The notes under the pieces: model-generated
The model's input: the letters and a program-made list of their open reading frames with translations, nothing else
Told to the model about the DNA's origin: nothing
Database searches by the model: none
Origin: SFWF01 sp045591645
GTDB taxonomy: Bacteria > Bacillota > Clostridia > Oscillospirales > Acutalibacteraceae
DNA length: 22,004 nucleotides
Direction of reading: 5' to 3'
NCBI GenBank assembly: GCA_045591645.1
Contig: JAZNTG010000065.1
Location: 1 to 22,004 of the forward strand
Program-made: the position numbers and the translations under genes
Part shown: positions 5,511-14,080 of the stretch, piece by piece
Numbering within the stretch: position 1 is the first letter of the stretch
How the letters are laid out: every line of letters starts with the position of its first letter

Positions 5511-6452
5511 TTCTTCTCGGAAGTAGGAGAGACCAAGACTCTCGGGCGGCTGATTCTTCTTTCTGCTCCTCATACTTGTGAAGATGAGCACTATGATGGT
5601 TACAACATAGGGCAGAAGCTTAAACAGCTCTTTTCCTGCGAAGGACACACCTGTAATATAGCTTGATGCGATATAAAGCGCACCGAAAATGATGGAGCCG
5701 AAAATTGCAAGATTCGGTTTCCAAACAGTAAAGATAACAAGGGCTATTGAGAGCCAACCAAAAGCATCGATACAATATTCCCAGTTGCCGTTCAGATAGT
5801 CCATAATAAAGGTAAGACCGCCAAGGCCTGAAATTCCCGAGCCAATACAGGTTGCAACATAGCGGTATAAAGGAACATTTATTCCTGCCGCATCGGCGGT
5901 TGCAGGGTTTTCACCTACTGAGCGCAAATTAAGTCCTACCCTTGTTTTAGACAAAACAAAGGAGCAAACAAGCGCCACAGCAATAGCAAGGTAAATCATA
6001 ATTCCGTGGGAAAGGAACAGCTCTCCAAACCAACCAAGGTCATCTGCGAAAGGAAGAGAAGCGGTGAAGAACTTACTTGCTCTACCGAAGGATGTTCCAG
6101 CCTTTGCGATCATATAGTCAGAAATACCGATACCAAGAGTTGTAAGGGCAAGACCGGTAACGTTTTGGTTTGCTCTAAGGGTTACGGTTAGGAAACTAAA
6201 TAAAAGTCCCATCAAAGCGGCACCTACAAAGGTAGCAACAACTGCAACAAGAATTGCAATGGCAGGAGAAGCATAAGGTCCTACGGATTTAAGATAAAGA
6301 TATTCAGCAAAACAACCGCAAGAGGCTCCAACACACATAACACCGGGGGTGCCGAGGTTTAGGTGTCCTGATTTTTCGGTAAGAATTTCTCCTGTCGAAC
6401 CAAAGAGAAATACCATACCAAGTCTTATCGCACTAACAAGAAAGGCTATCAT
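5505..6452 (-). CDS. BMP-family ABC transporter permease (second)
   Basis: This 315-residue integral membrane protein forms half of the membrane channel of a nucleoside-type ABC importer. It has about eight hydrophobic segments and the family's conserved blocks near the N-terminus (GSTGEILTEKSGHLNLGTPGVM) and in the cytoplasmic loop (TRVGLNLRSVGENPATADAAGINV), which contacts the ATPase. The order and sizes match the B. subtilis nupNOPQ (yufNOPQ) guanosine transporter, where it corresponds to NupQ. Its ATG overlaps the previous stop codon by one base (TAATG), so it is translationally coupled to the first permease. The last codon and stop lie inside the 147-bp inverted-repeat element. Substrate is inferred only from the family. 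Confidence 0.9.
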   Translation of the reverse strand: MIAFLVSAIRLGMVFLFGSTGEILTEKSGHLNLGTPGVMCVGASCGCFAEYLYLKSVGPYASPAIAILVAVVATFVGAALMGLLFSFLTVTLRANQNVTGLALTTLGIGISDYMIAKAGTSFGRASKFFTASLPFADDLGWFGELFLSHGIMIYLAIAVALVCSFVLSKTRVGLNLRSVGENPATADAAGINVPLYRYVATCIGSGISGLGGLTFIMDYLNGNWEYCIDAFGWLSIALVIFTVWKPNLAIFGSIIFGALYIASSYITGVSFAGKELFKLLPYVVTIIVLIFTSMRSRKKNQPPESLGLSYFREER

Positions 6453-7543
6453 TAGTCATTCTCCTTTCCGTTTTTGCTTACAACAATTTTATAATTTAAG
6501 AAAAATTCGCAACCGATTATAAAGAAGAGAATGATACCTGTTACGATATCACTGATTGCTTGAGGAAGTCTGAAATCGGTAGAAACCTGTTGGGCTCCCT
6601 TTTGTAAGAATACGATAATAAAGCTTGTAATTATCATAAAGTAGGGGTTGAACTTTGCAAGCCAAGAAACCATAATGGCGGTAAAACCTCTGCCGCCTGC
6701 GGTTTCGGTGTTGATTGTGTGGTTTGTGCCGCCCACAAGAAGCAGACCTGCAATACCGCAAAGGGCACCTGATACGATAAGGGTTCTGATTATAACCTTT
6801 TTTACATTGATACCAATATAGTTTGCCGTATTCTGACTCTCGCCCACTACAGAAATTTCATAGCCCTGTTTTGTGTATTTCAGATAGATATAAACTACAA
6901 TAGTTAAAACCGCGACGACAATTATATTGAGTAAATACTGCTGATTAAAGAGCACGGGGAAACCATATTCAGGCATTGGGAATAAAACGCCTGAGCCTGT
7001 TTTTACAAAAACCTTAAGGAAATATGAAACAAGCTGTATTGCAACATAGTTCATCATAAGGGTGAAAAGGGTTTCGTTAGTATTCCAATATGCTTTAAAT
7101 ATAGCAGGAATAACTGCCCAGATAATGCCGGCTAAAACGGATGCGGCAATCATTACAATTAAAAGTAGAGGAAGGGGGATTTTGCCGCCTAAAAACATCA
7201 TAACCGAAACGGTTGCAAGTCCGCCTATAAGCACCTGACCCTCTGCACCGATATTCCAAAACTTCATTTTAAAGGCAGGGGTAACTGCAAGTGAAATACA
7301 AAGAAGAATAGCAACCTCCTGAAAGAGACTCCAAATACGGATATCCATTCCAAATGCGCCGCTCCACATCGACTTATAAACAGCAAGTGGATTTTTATCT
7401 GTCAGAAGGGTTATTACTATACCCGAAACAACAAGGGCTAAAAGAACTGCGGCGGCACGAATGGCAAGTCCCTTATACCAGACGATTTGTTCGCGCTTTA
7501 CAATATGAAAGGAAAGAGAATTTTTTTGTCTTTTATTTTCCAT
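6452..7543 (-). CDS. BMP-family ABC transporter permease (first)
   Basis: This 363-residue membrane protein pairs with the downstream permease. A basic cytoplasmic N-terminus of about 25 residues precedes some eight to ten hydrophobic segments. Family blocks include MKFWNIGAEGQVLIGGLA and the ATPase-facing loop GYEISVVGESQNTANYIGINVKKVI, corresponding to NupP/YufP. The longer N-terminus relative to the second permease is normal for this family. The ATG overlaps the stop of the ATPase gene by one base (TAATG), and the stop overlaps the next ATG by one base. No signal suggests separate transcription. Confidence 0.9.
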   Translation of the reverse strand: MENKRQKNSLSFHIVKREQIVWYKGLAIRAAAVLLALVVSGIVITLLTDKNPLAVYKSMWSGAFGMDIRIWSLFQEVAILLCISLAVTPAFKMKFWNIGAEGQVLIGGLATVSVMMFLGGKIPLPLLLIVMIAASVLAGIIWAVIPAIFKAYWNTNETLFTLMMNYVAIQLVSYFLKVFVKTGSGVLFPMPEYGFPVLFNQQYLLNIIVVAVLTIVVYIYLKYTKQGYEISVVGESQNTANYIGINVKKVIIRTLIVSGALCGIAGLLLVGGTNHTINTETAGGRGFTAIMVSWLAKFNPYFMIITSFIIVFLQKGAQQVSTDFRLPQAISDIVTGIILFFIIGCEFFLNYKIVVSKNGKEND

Positions 7544-9072
7544 TATTTTTCTTCTCCTTTCCCCTTTGTCATAAGAAGACCTATTTCTTCTTTTGTGGTG
7601 GTTCTTGCATCAACAAGACCTGTTACGCAGCCCGAACCGATTACCAGTATTCTGTCACAAAGCTCTAAAAGAACGTCAAGGTCTTCGCCCACAAAGATAA
7701 TGGCAACGCCTCGTTCTTTTTGCTCATTAAGCAGATTATAAATTGTGTAAGAGGAGTTAATATCAAGCCCTCTTACAGGATAAGCCGCCATTAAAACGGT
7801 TGGTGCGGCGGCGATTTCTCGGCCAACTAAAACCTTTTGAACATTACCGCCTGAAAGCCTTCTTACAGGGGTTTCGGTACCAGGTGTTACAACCTCAAGT
7901 TCGGAAATTATCTTTTCGGCAAGGTCGTGAGGAGCTTTTCTTTCTAAAAATACAGATTTGCCCTTACGGTAGGACCTTAGCATCATATTATCGGTGATGC
8001 CCATATTTCCAACAAGGCCCATTCCGAGTCTATCCTCAGGAACAAAGGAAAGTCTAACACCAAGTTCTCTTATCTGAAGAGGGGTTTTATCCCTTAAATT
8101 GTCCTGCATGCCTGTTTTTGGGTTGTTATAAATAATTTTTCCGCTATCAATATGCTGAAGGCCTGCAATAGCCTCTAAAAGCTCTCTTTGTCCGCTACCT
8201 GCAATTCCCGCAATACCGAGGATTTCTCCGCTTTTTGCGGTAAAGGAAACCGAGTCAAGAAGTTTTACTCCTTCGCGGCTTACACAGTTGATATCTTCAA
8301 CTTCGAGCCTGTCCTCACAGTCCTTGGGCTCACTTCTATGAATATTAAGGGAGATTTTCTTGCCCACCATCATTTCGGTAAGCTCACTCTCGTTGGTCTC
8401 GCCAGTGTTAACGGTTCCTACATACTCGCCCTTTCTGAGAACCGAAACTCTGTCAGATAACGACAGAACCTCGTGAAGCTTGTGGGTTATGATTATGATA
8501 GACTTTCCGTCATCACGCATACGGCGTAAAATTGCGAACAGCTTTTGTGTTTCCTGAGGTGTTAAAACGGCGGTTGGCTCGTCCAGAATGAGAATATCGG
8601 CACCACGGTAGAGCACCTTTATAATTTCAACAGTCTGTTTTTCGGAAACACTCATTTCGTGAATCATCTTATTGGGGTCGATATCAAAACCGTATTTATG
8701 ACTGATTTCAAGAACCTTTTTAGCCGATTCCTTAATATTATATTTATCCTTACCTTTAAGTCCTAAAATAATGTTTTCGGTAGCTGAAAATACATCAACA
8801 AGCTTAAAATGTTGATGAATCATGCCTATTTTATGGTCAAAAGCATCCTTTGGAGAACGGATAACAACCTCTTTGCCATCTATGAATATCTGTCCGCTAT
8901 CGGGGAAATAGATGCCCGAAATCATATTCATAAGGGTGGTTTTGCCGCTTCCGTTTTCGCCGAGAATTGATAAAATTTCTCCGCGGTTAACCGAAAGACT
9001 GACATCTCGGTTAGCAACAACACTTCCAAAGGTTTTGGTAATGTTTTTTAATTCTATAGCTGCATTTGCCAA
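7543..9072 (-). CDS. BMP-family ABC transporter ATP-binding protein, two ABC domains
   Basis: This 509-residue cytoplasmic ATPase energises the importer and has two fused nucleotide-binding domains. The first has a canonical Walker A (GENGSGKTT, about 38-46), a diverged signature (SVSEKQ, 141-146) and a Walker B (ILILDEPTA, 160-168). The second has a degenerate Walker A (GIAGSGQRE, 289-297), a good signature (LSGGNVQK, 406-413) and a Walker B without the usual Asp-Glu pair (AAYPVRGLD, 429-437). This asymmetry is typical of NupO/YufO and RbsA-like proteins. It starts with TTG; AGGAGG 9 nt upstream supports this start. The 121-bp gap from the binding-protein gene contains two RNA stems that may lower its expression relative to the lipoprotein. 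Confidence 0.92.
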   Translation of the reverse strand: MANAAIELKNITKTFGSVVANRDVSLSVNRGEILSILGENGSGKTTLMNMISGIYFPDSGQIFIDGKEVVIRSPKDAFDHKIGMIHQHFKLVDVFSATENIILGLKGKDKYNIKESAKKVLEISHKYGFDIDPNKMIHEMSVSEKQTVEIIKVLYRGADILILDEPTAVLTPQETQKLFAILRRMRDDGKSIIIITHKLHEVLSLSDRVSVLRKGEYVGTVNTGETNESELTEMMVGKKISLNIHRSEPKDCEDRLEVEDINCVSREGVKLLDSVSFTAKSGEILGIAGIAGSGQRELLEAIAGLQHIDSGKIIYNNPKTGMQDNLRDKTPLQIRELGVRLSFVPEDRLGMGLVGNMGITDNMMLRSYRKGKSVFLERKAPHDLAEKIISELEVVTPGTETPVRRLSGGNVQKVLVGREIAAAPTVLMAAYPVRGLDINSSYTIYNLLNEQKERGVAIIFVGEDLDVLLELCDRILVIGSGCVTGLVDARTTTKEEIGLLMTKGKGEEK

Positions 9073-9093
9073 GCCTTTTTTCCTCCTAAACAG

Positions 9094-9149
9094 TTTTAAA
9101 TCTTAAAAAAGACTATCTTTTACAAGGTGCCCTTTTTTAAGATTTAAAA
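9094..9149 (-). promoter_or_regulatory. 18-bp perfect AT-rich stem before the ATPase gene
   Basis: Positions 9094-9111 are perfectly complementary to 9132-9149, with a 20-nt loop. In the minus-strand mRNA this stem ends about 6 nt before the AGGAGG of the ATPase gene. It could protect the upstream message from 3' exonucleases or tune translation. It is downstream of the GC-rich hairpin at 9157-9182. Confidence 0.6.
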
Positions 9150-9156
9150 AGACATT

Positions 9157-9182
9157 AGGGCGGTGCAGAATTGCCCCGCCCT
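9157..9182 (-). terminator. Leaky terminator or attenuator after the binding-protein gene
   Basis: AGGGCGG (9157-9163) pairs with CCGCCCT (9176-9182), with a further 3 bp (GCA/TGC) beyond one mismatch and a 4-nt loop. On the minus strand the T-run (TTTTT) begins 6 nt after the stem, which suggests partial rather than full termination. It lies 11 bp after the stop of the lipoprotein gene. Confidence 0.55.
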
Positions 9183-9193
9183 AAAAAATTTAC

Positions 9194-10450
9194 TTAGAAC
9201 TTCTCGTTCAGACGAGTGATTCCATCGATCTTAAGGTCAAAGTAAGGTGCAGAACGTTTTACTGATTCGTTGAATGCACCGCCTTCAACAACCTCGGTAT
9301 CAGGCTGATAGTCGCCCATATCGTCAACGTCAGCAGTGTAGGTTGTAAGCTCCTTGCCTTCAACAGTGAATGTCTTGGTGTCGAATACCTTAACAGTACC
9401 GTCAGCAAAGCCCTTAACTACTTCCTTAATCTTATCAACAGTACCCTCAGCCGCAACATCCTGGTTGATGCCGGTAAGAACTACTGAACCTTCTGCAATG
9501 CCGCCGCACCAATCAGCTGCAATCTCTTCACCCTTTACAACACACTTAATGATGTAATTGTAGTAAGGAGTCCAGTCAATTCTGGAAGAAACGATGAAGG
9601 TTTCAGGGCAAGATTCATAGGTAGCGCCGTTGTAAGAAACGTTGGGAACACCTGCAGCTTCGCAAGCACCGGGAGCACCCATAGAGTCAGCGTGCTGAGA
9701 AATAAGAACGCAGCCCTTATCGATGAGAGCTTCAGCAGCATTCTTCTCTTCGGTTGGATCATACCAAGAGCCTGTGAACTGAACATCCATTGTTACAGTT
9801 GGGCAAACACTCTTTGCGCCAAGATAGAAAGAGGTGTAACCGGAGATAACCTCTGCATAGGTAAATGCTCCTACATAACCCATCTTGGCCTGTTCTTTTG
9901 TGATTTTGCCAGCTTCAATCATTTCGTTGAGCTTCATACCAGCAGCAACACCTGCGAGATATCTACCCTGATAGATAGAAGCGAAAGCGTTGTGATAGTT
10001 ATCAAGGCCTTCGGTGTGAGCCTTTGTACCTGTTGCATGGCAGAACTGAACATCAGGGAATTCTTTTGCAGCCTTGATCATGAAAGCTTCATGACCGAAG
10101 GAGTTTGCAAAGATAATGTCGCAGCCCTGGGTAGCAAGGTCCTTAGCTGTGTTGTAGCAAGCATCATCTTCACCAATGTTGGTTTTAACGATAACCTGCT
10201 CATCCTTAAGGCCGGTAGCCTTCTGGATAGCATCAACAGCATTGAGGAAGTTTAGGTCGTAGGTAGAGTTTTCATCATGTAAGCAGATGAAACCGATTTT
10301 GAAATCATCGGGGATTTCATAATCAACCTTTACTTCTACTGCAGCGATAGGAGCATCGCTCATACCGAGAAGCTGTTTGTCTTTTTCGCCGCATGCTGCA
10401 AAGCATAAGATCATAGAAATTGCGAGAAGTAATGCGAGTAACTTTTTCAT
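9194..10450 (-). CDS. BMP-family substrate-binding lipoprotein
   Basis: This 418-residue lipoprotein captures the substrate outside the cell for the ABC importer encoded downstream. Lys-Lys, a hydrophobic stretch and FAAC (lipobox Cys about residue 20) form the signal. The mature part has the Bmp/PnrA (type I periplasmic-binding) pattern: FKIGFICLHDENSTYDLNFLNAV, DIIFANSFGHEAFMIKAAKEFPDVQF, IYQGRYLAGVAAGM, KMGYVGAFTYAEV and VLISQHADSMGAPGACEAAGV. Family members bind purine nucleosides, so nucleoside uptake is likely but unproven. The ATG at 10450 is chosen because AGGAGG lies 9 nt before it; the TTG at 10468 would start at the ribosome binding site itself. It is the first and probably most abundantly expressed gene of the operon. 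Confidence 0.92.
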   Translation of the reverse strand: MKKLLALLLAISMILCFAACGEKDKQLLGMSDAPIAAVEVKVDYEIPDDFKIGFICLHDENSTYDLNFLNAVDAIQKATGLKDEQVIVKTNIGEDDACYNTAKDLATQGCDIIFANSFGHEAFMIKAAKEFPDVQFCHATGTKAHTEGLDNYHNAFASIYQGRYLAGVAAGMKLNEMIEAGKITKEQAKMGYVGAFTYAEVISGYTSFYLGAKSVCPTVTMDVQFTGSWYDPTEEKNAAEALIDKGCVLISQHADSMGAPGACEAAGVPNVSYNGATYESCPETFIVSSRIDWTPYYNYIIKCVVKGEEIAADWCGGIAEGSVVLTGINQDVAAEGTVDKIKEVVKGFADGTVKVFDTKTFTVEGKELTTYTADVDDMGDYQPDTEVVEGGAFNESVKRSAPYFDLKIDGITRLNEKF

Positions 10451-10526
10451 TTTCTTTTTCCTCCTCAAAATTTTGAGTTAATATTTAAAAAAGCCATATG
10501 CTTTTCTAAACGAACATTACAAAATT

Positions 10527-10555
10527 ATTATATTACATATTACAACATTTTTCAA
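10527..10555 (-). promoter_or_regulatory. Promoter of the BMP transporter operon
   Basis: On the minus strand, TTGAAA (10550-10555), a 17-bp spacer and TATAAT (10527-10532). The leader of about 70 nt has a weak hairpin (AAAAGC at 10489-10494 with GCTTTT at 10500-10505) but no purine riboswitch that I could recognise. Confidence 0.8.
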
Positions 10556-10611
10556 TCAAAATTTGAAAGAAGCTTAATAATTTTTATCAGTATTATTAAT
10601 TACTAATTATG

Positions 10612-10640
10612 TTGATATTTTGACAGTTTGCAAGTATAAT
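10612..10640 (+). promoter_or_regulatory. Promoter of the murD operon
   Basis: TTGATA (10612-10617), a 17-bp spacer and TATAAT (10635-10640) lie 41 bp before the TTG start of murD. A TTGACA at 10619 is 9 bp from the same -10 box and so is unlikely to be the -35 box used. Confidence 0.75.
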
Positions 10641-10681
10641 AAAAATATATATGCAATTTTTGCTAATCGGGAGGAATCATT

Positions 10682-12064
10682 TTGGATTGCAAACAGTTTT
10701 GGGATAATTTATCTTCTAAAAGGATAGCTATGTGCGGTATTGGCATCAGCAATACCCCTCTTATCCTTGATTTTATAAAAAAGGGCGCTACTGTTTATGC
10801 CTGCGACCGCAGAAGCCGAGAGCAGATCGGCGAGATAGCAGACCGAATAGAAGCCGCAGGCGCAGAGCTGAGACTCGGCAGCGGATATCTTGATAATCTG
10901 GAGGTCGATATCATCTTCCGTACACCGGGTATGAGCTTTCATCTGCCCGAGCTTTCAGCCGCGCGTAAAAAGGGTATTGCCGTAACGAGCGAGATGGAAG
11001 TATTTTTCGACCTTTGCCCCGCGACTATCTTCGCAGTAACAGGCTCTGACGGAAAGACCACGACCACCACGCTTATCGCAGAAATGCTGAGAAAGCAGGG
11101 CAAAACAGTCCACGTCGGCGGTAATATCGGAAATCCGCTTCTCCCTGAAATAGATAATATCAAGCCTGAGGACTTTGTCGTTGTAGAGCTCTCATCCTTC
11201 CAGCTTATCTCTATGAGAAAGAGCCCAGATGTTGCCGTTGTGACAAATGTCGCGCCCAATCATCTTGATATTCACAAGGATATGGACGAATATGTTGAGG
11301 CCAAGAAGAATGTCATCCTTCATCAGAATGCTTTCTCACGCACCATACTTAACTACGATAATGAAATTACAAACAGCTTCCGCGATTTTGTGAGAGGACA
11401 GTCGCTGGGCTTCAGTATGGAACGCCGCGTTAAAAACGGCGCGTGGCTTGCCGGCGACGGTACGCTTCATATGTCCTACAGAGGAATAGACGCGCCTATT
11501 ATGCACCGAAATGATATCACCATCCTCGGCGACCATAACGTAGCAAATTACCTTGCCGCAATTTCCGCTGTTTGGGGATATGTCAGTGCTGAAAACATCC
11601 GCAAGGTAGCAAAGGAGTTTTCGGGCGTTGAGCACAGGATTGAGTTTGTGCGCGAGCTTGACGGAGTAAAATACTATAACGACTCTATCGCATCGAGTCC
11701 GACCCGTACCATCGCAGGACTTAAGGCTTTCGACAAACCCGTAATACTTCTTGCAGGCGGCTATGATAAGCACATTCCGTTTGAGCCTATGGCTCCGTAC
11801 GTTTGTGAAAAGGTAAAGACCCTGATCCTCTGCGGACCTACTGCTGACGCTATTGAAAACGCCGTGATCGAGTGTGAGGACTTTGCCGAGGGCAGACCCG
11901 AGATAATTAAGACAAACGACCTCGGCGAGTCGATTGAAATAGCCCGACAGATAGCCGTAGCGGGAGATATCGTTACCCTCTCACCCGCCTGTGCTTCGTT
12001 TGACGCTTTCCCGAACTTCGCAGCCAGAGGAAAATTCTTTAAAGAAAAGGTAAATGCATTTTAA
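10682..12064 (+). CDS. murD: UDP-N-acetylmuramoylalanine--D-glutamate ligase MurD
   Basis: This 460-residue cytoplasmic ligase adds D-glutamate to UDP-MurNAc-L-alanine in peptidoglycan synthesis, using ATP. All three domains are present: an N-terminal UDP-binding domain, a central ATPase domain with the P-loop TGSDGKTTTTT (about 120-130), GGNIGNPL, VVELSSFQL and NHLDIHKDMDEYVEAKKN, and a C-terminal domain with YYNDSIASSPTRT, LLAGGYDKHIPF and LSPACASFDAFPNF, the last diagnostic of MurD. Length is normal. The start is TTG; GGGAGG lies 7 nt upstream. It heads an operon of peptidases rather than lying in a division and cell wall cluster, which is unusual. Its stop overlaps the next ATG by one base (TAATG). 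Confidence 0.96.
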   Translation: MDCKQFWDNLSSKRIAMCGIGISNTPLILDFIKKGATVYACDRRSREQIGEIADRIEAAGAELRLGSGYLDNLEVDIIFRTPGMSFHLPELSAARKKGIAVTSEMEVFFDLCPATIFAVTGSDGKTTTTTLIAEMLRKQGKTVHVGGNIGNPLLPEIDNIKPEDFVVVELSSFQLISMRKSPDVAVVTNVAPNHLDIHKDMDEYVEAKKNVILHQNAFSRTILNYDNEITNSFRDFVRGQSLGFSMERRVKNGAWLAGDGTLHMSYRGIDAPIMHRNDITILGDHNVANYLAAISAVWGYVSAENIRKVAKEFSGVEHRIEFVRELDGVKYYNDSIASSPTRTIAGLKAFDKPVILLAGGYDKHIPFEPMAPYVCEKVKTLILCGPTADAIENAVIECEDFAEGRPEIIKTNDLGESIEIARQIAVAGDIVTLSPACASFDAFPNFAARGKFFKEKVNAF

Positions 12065-13074
12065 TGGATATTAAAAAACTTATAGCCGAGCTCTCGGATG
12101 CTGTATCTATCGGGCATTTGCGCGGCGCGGCGGATATCGCAAAGAATTCGCTTTCACAGTATGCCGAGGTTTGTGATTTCGGTACCCTCGGAGTAATAGG
12201 AAAAATAGACAGGGGCGCCGAGCGCACCCTGCTTCTTGACGCACATATAGACGAGGTCGGCTTTGTTGTAACCAATGTTTTCGAGGACGGCTTTGTAAAA
12301 GTGTCCAATGTCGGTGGGATCGACCCTAGGATCTTGCCTGCAAGCCGTGTCGTAATTCACGCTAAAGAGGACATTAAGGCGGTATTTACAAGCACCCCGC
12401 CTCACCTTGCAAAAAAGGAAAACGAGGTCGTGTCGCTCGACGATATTCTGCTTGATACGGGACTTGGCAAAAAAGCCAAAGATGTCGTTTCGGTGGGAGA
12501 TTATGCGACCTATGACAGTAAAGCCGCGGCTCTTTCGGGCGGCAGACTTTGCGGAAAATCCTTTGATGACCGAGTATCAGTCGCTTGTCTTATCGAAGTC
12601 GCATCGAGAATTTACGATAAGGACATACCCTACAATGTCATCATCTCTTTTGCAGAGCAGGAGGAGCTTGGCACACGCGGTGCTATCACCTCTGCCTTTG
12701 CCGCCGACTGTGACGAGGCTATCGCTCTTGATGTCAGCTTTGCCTGTGCACCCGGTGTGCCGTCTCACCAGAGCGGAGCTTTAGGCGGCGGTGCTATGAT
12801 AGGTGTTTCACCTATCCTTGACAGGGGGATCACGGACAAGCTTATATCTGTTGCAAAGGGTAACGGTATCCCCTACCAGCGTGAGATTATGGGTGGAAAA
12901 ACAGGCACCGATGCCGATGTGATCTCGGTTTCAAAAAGCGGCATCCCCACAGGGCTTGTATCGATACCGCTTCGCAATATGCACACGCCTGAAGAGGTTA
13001 TTGACCTTAGCGATGTAAACAGCGTTTGTGATATACTCGAAAAATACATTCTCGGAGGCGGCAAAAATGCGTGA
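12064..13074 (+). CDS. M42 family metallo-aminopeptidase (first)
   Basis: This 336-residue cytoplasmic aminopeptidase trims peptides from the N-terminus, usually as a dodecameric (TET) shell with two metal ions per subunit. Expected ligands and catalytic residues are all visible: H61 and D63 in LLDAHIDEVGF, D168/D169 in SFDDRVSV, E200/E201 in EQEELGTRGA, D223 in ALDVSFA and H307 in RNMHTPEEV. The dimerisation insert between H61 and D168 is present. Family members include glutamyl and leucyl aminopeptidases and were once called endoglucanases (CelM); specificity cannot be read here. It is translationally coupled to murD by a 1-nt overlap and overlaps the next gene by 8 nt. Confidence 0.92.
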   Translation: MDIKKLIAELSDAVSIGHLRGAADIAKNSLSQYAEVCDFGTLGVIGKIDRGAERTLLLDAHIDEVGFVVTNVFEDGFVKVSNVGGIDPRILPASRVVIHAKEDIKAVFTSTPPHLAKKENEVVSLDDILLDTGLGKKAKDVVSVGDYATYDSKAAALSGGRLCGKSFDDRVSVACLIEVASRIYDKDIPYNVIISFAEQEELGTRGAITSAFAADCDEAIALDVSFACAPGVPSHQSGALGGGAMIGVSPILDRGITDKLISVAKGNGIPYQREIMGGKTGTDADVISVSKSGIPTGLVSIPLRNMHTPEEVIDLSDVNSVCDILEKYILGGGKNA

Positions 13075-14080
13075 TACATTAAAAGCACTTTGCTCTATAC
13101 CCGCCGTTTCGGGAAGAGAAGATAATATCAGAAATTATATTCTCGGCGAAGTAAAAAACTTTGCAGAGTGCAGAGTGGATAGAAACGGAAATCTTATTTG
13201 CTTTAAAAAGGGCTTAAAACCCTCGTCAAAGAAAATAATGGTCGACGCGCATATGGACGAGGTCGGTATTATCGCATCTGCTTTAACGAGCGAGGGCTTT
13301 GTTAAATTCCAGACGGTCGGCGGCATATCCCCTGCTGTTATGCTCGGCCGCCGCGTTATATTTGAAAACGGCGTTATTGGCGTTGTAGGTGTAAAGCCTG
13401 TGCATCTCGCCTCGGCTGAGGAAAAGAAGAAATACCCCGAAGAGGACAGCCTTTATATAGATATCGGCGCAGATTCTAAGGAAGAGGCAGAAAAGCTTAT
13501 ATGCCTCGGCGATACTGCGGTTTTCGAGGGCGATTTTTACGAGATGGGCGAGAATATGATAATGTCGCGCGCCATTGATGACCGCGCAGGTGTTGCGGTT
13601 CTCATAAGGCTTTTAAAAGAGGAAGCCGAGTATGATTTTTATGCGACCTTTACCGTTCAGGAGGAGGTCGGCTGCCGCGGCGCAAAGACCTCCGCATATT
13701 CGCTCGATCCTGACGGAGCGATAGTGCTTGAAGCAACTACCGCCGCCGATCTTCACGGTGTAGAGGATGATAAAAAGGTGTGTGTTTTAGGAGACGGTCC
13801 TGCCGTTTCCTTTATGGACCGCTCCACCCTTTATGACCGCAGACTTTATGATGCCGCAATAAAAAGCGGTATAAAATGTCAGCCTAAATCTGCCGTTGCA
13901 GGCGGAAATAACTCTGGTGCCGTTCATCTGACGAGAGACGGAGTTCCGACTATTGCTATATCCGCGCCCTGTCGATACATTCACTCGCCTTGCTGTGTCT
14001 GCGACTTCGGTGATATTGATGGTATGTATGCTCTGGCAAAGGAAATGCTTAGCCGTATGGCTTCGGGTGAGCTGATATGA
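13067..14080 (+). CDS. M42 family metallo-aminopeptidase (second)
   Basis: This 337-residue protein is a diverged paralogue of the gene just upstream. Metal-site residues are in place: H62 and D64 in VDAHMDEVGI, D171 in AIDDRAGV, E199/E200 in VQEEVGCRGA, E222 in VLEATTAAD and H306 in RYIHSPCC. The second-metal acidic ligand is Glu here and Asp in the first copy, and the usual GG(T/N)D block reads GGNNSG, so specificity probably differs. The ATG at 13067 is preferred over one at 13028 because GGAGG lies 8 nt before it and it overlaps the upstream stop by 8 nt. Two unlike M42 subunits in one operon may form mixed shells (inference). Confidence 0.9.
   Translation: MRDTLKALCSIPAVSGREDNIRNYILGEVKNFAECRVDRNGNLICFKKGLKPSSKKIMVDAHMDEVGIIASALTSEGFVKFQTVGGISPAVMLGRRVIFENGVIGVVGVKPVHLASAEEKKKYPEEDSLYIDIGADSKEEAEKLICLGDTAVFEGDFYEMGENMIMSRAIDDRAGVAVLIRLLKEEAEYDFYATFTVQEEVGCRGAKTSAYSLDPDGAIVLEATTAADLHGVEDDKKVCVLGDGPAVSFMDRSTLYDRRLYDAAIKSGIKCQPKSAVAGGNNSGAVHLTRDGVPTIAISAPCRYIHSPCCVCDFGDIDGMYALAKEMLSRMASGELI

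Noticed and set aside
9692..10255. 187-codon open frame on the plus strand opposite the BMP lipoprotein gene
   Set aside because: It is antisense to a clear gene, has no ribosome binding site and no recognisable domain; a shadow frame.
10464..10477. 14-bp palindrome CTCAAAATTTTGAG next to the lipoprotein ribosome binding site
   Set aside because: It has essentially no loop and partly consists of the ribosome binding site and an A/T run; likely chance.
10451..10526. Possible purine riboswitch in the leader of the nucleoside-type transporter
   Set aside because: The leader is short and AT-rich and shows neither the purine aptamer core nor a strong terminator; only a 6-bp hairpin was seen.
11336..11773. 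145-codon minus-strand frame inside murD
   Set aside because: It lies wholly within murD, which has all its family motifs; composition only.
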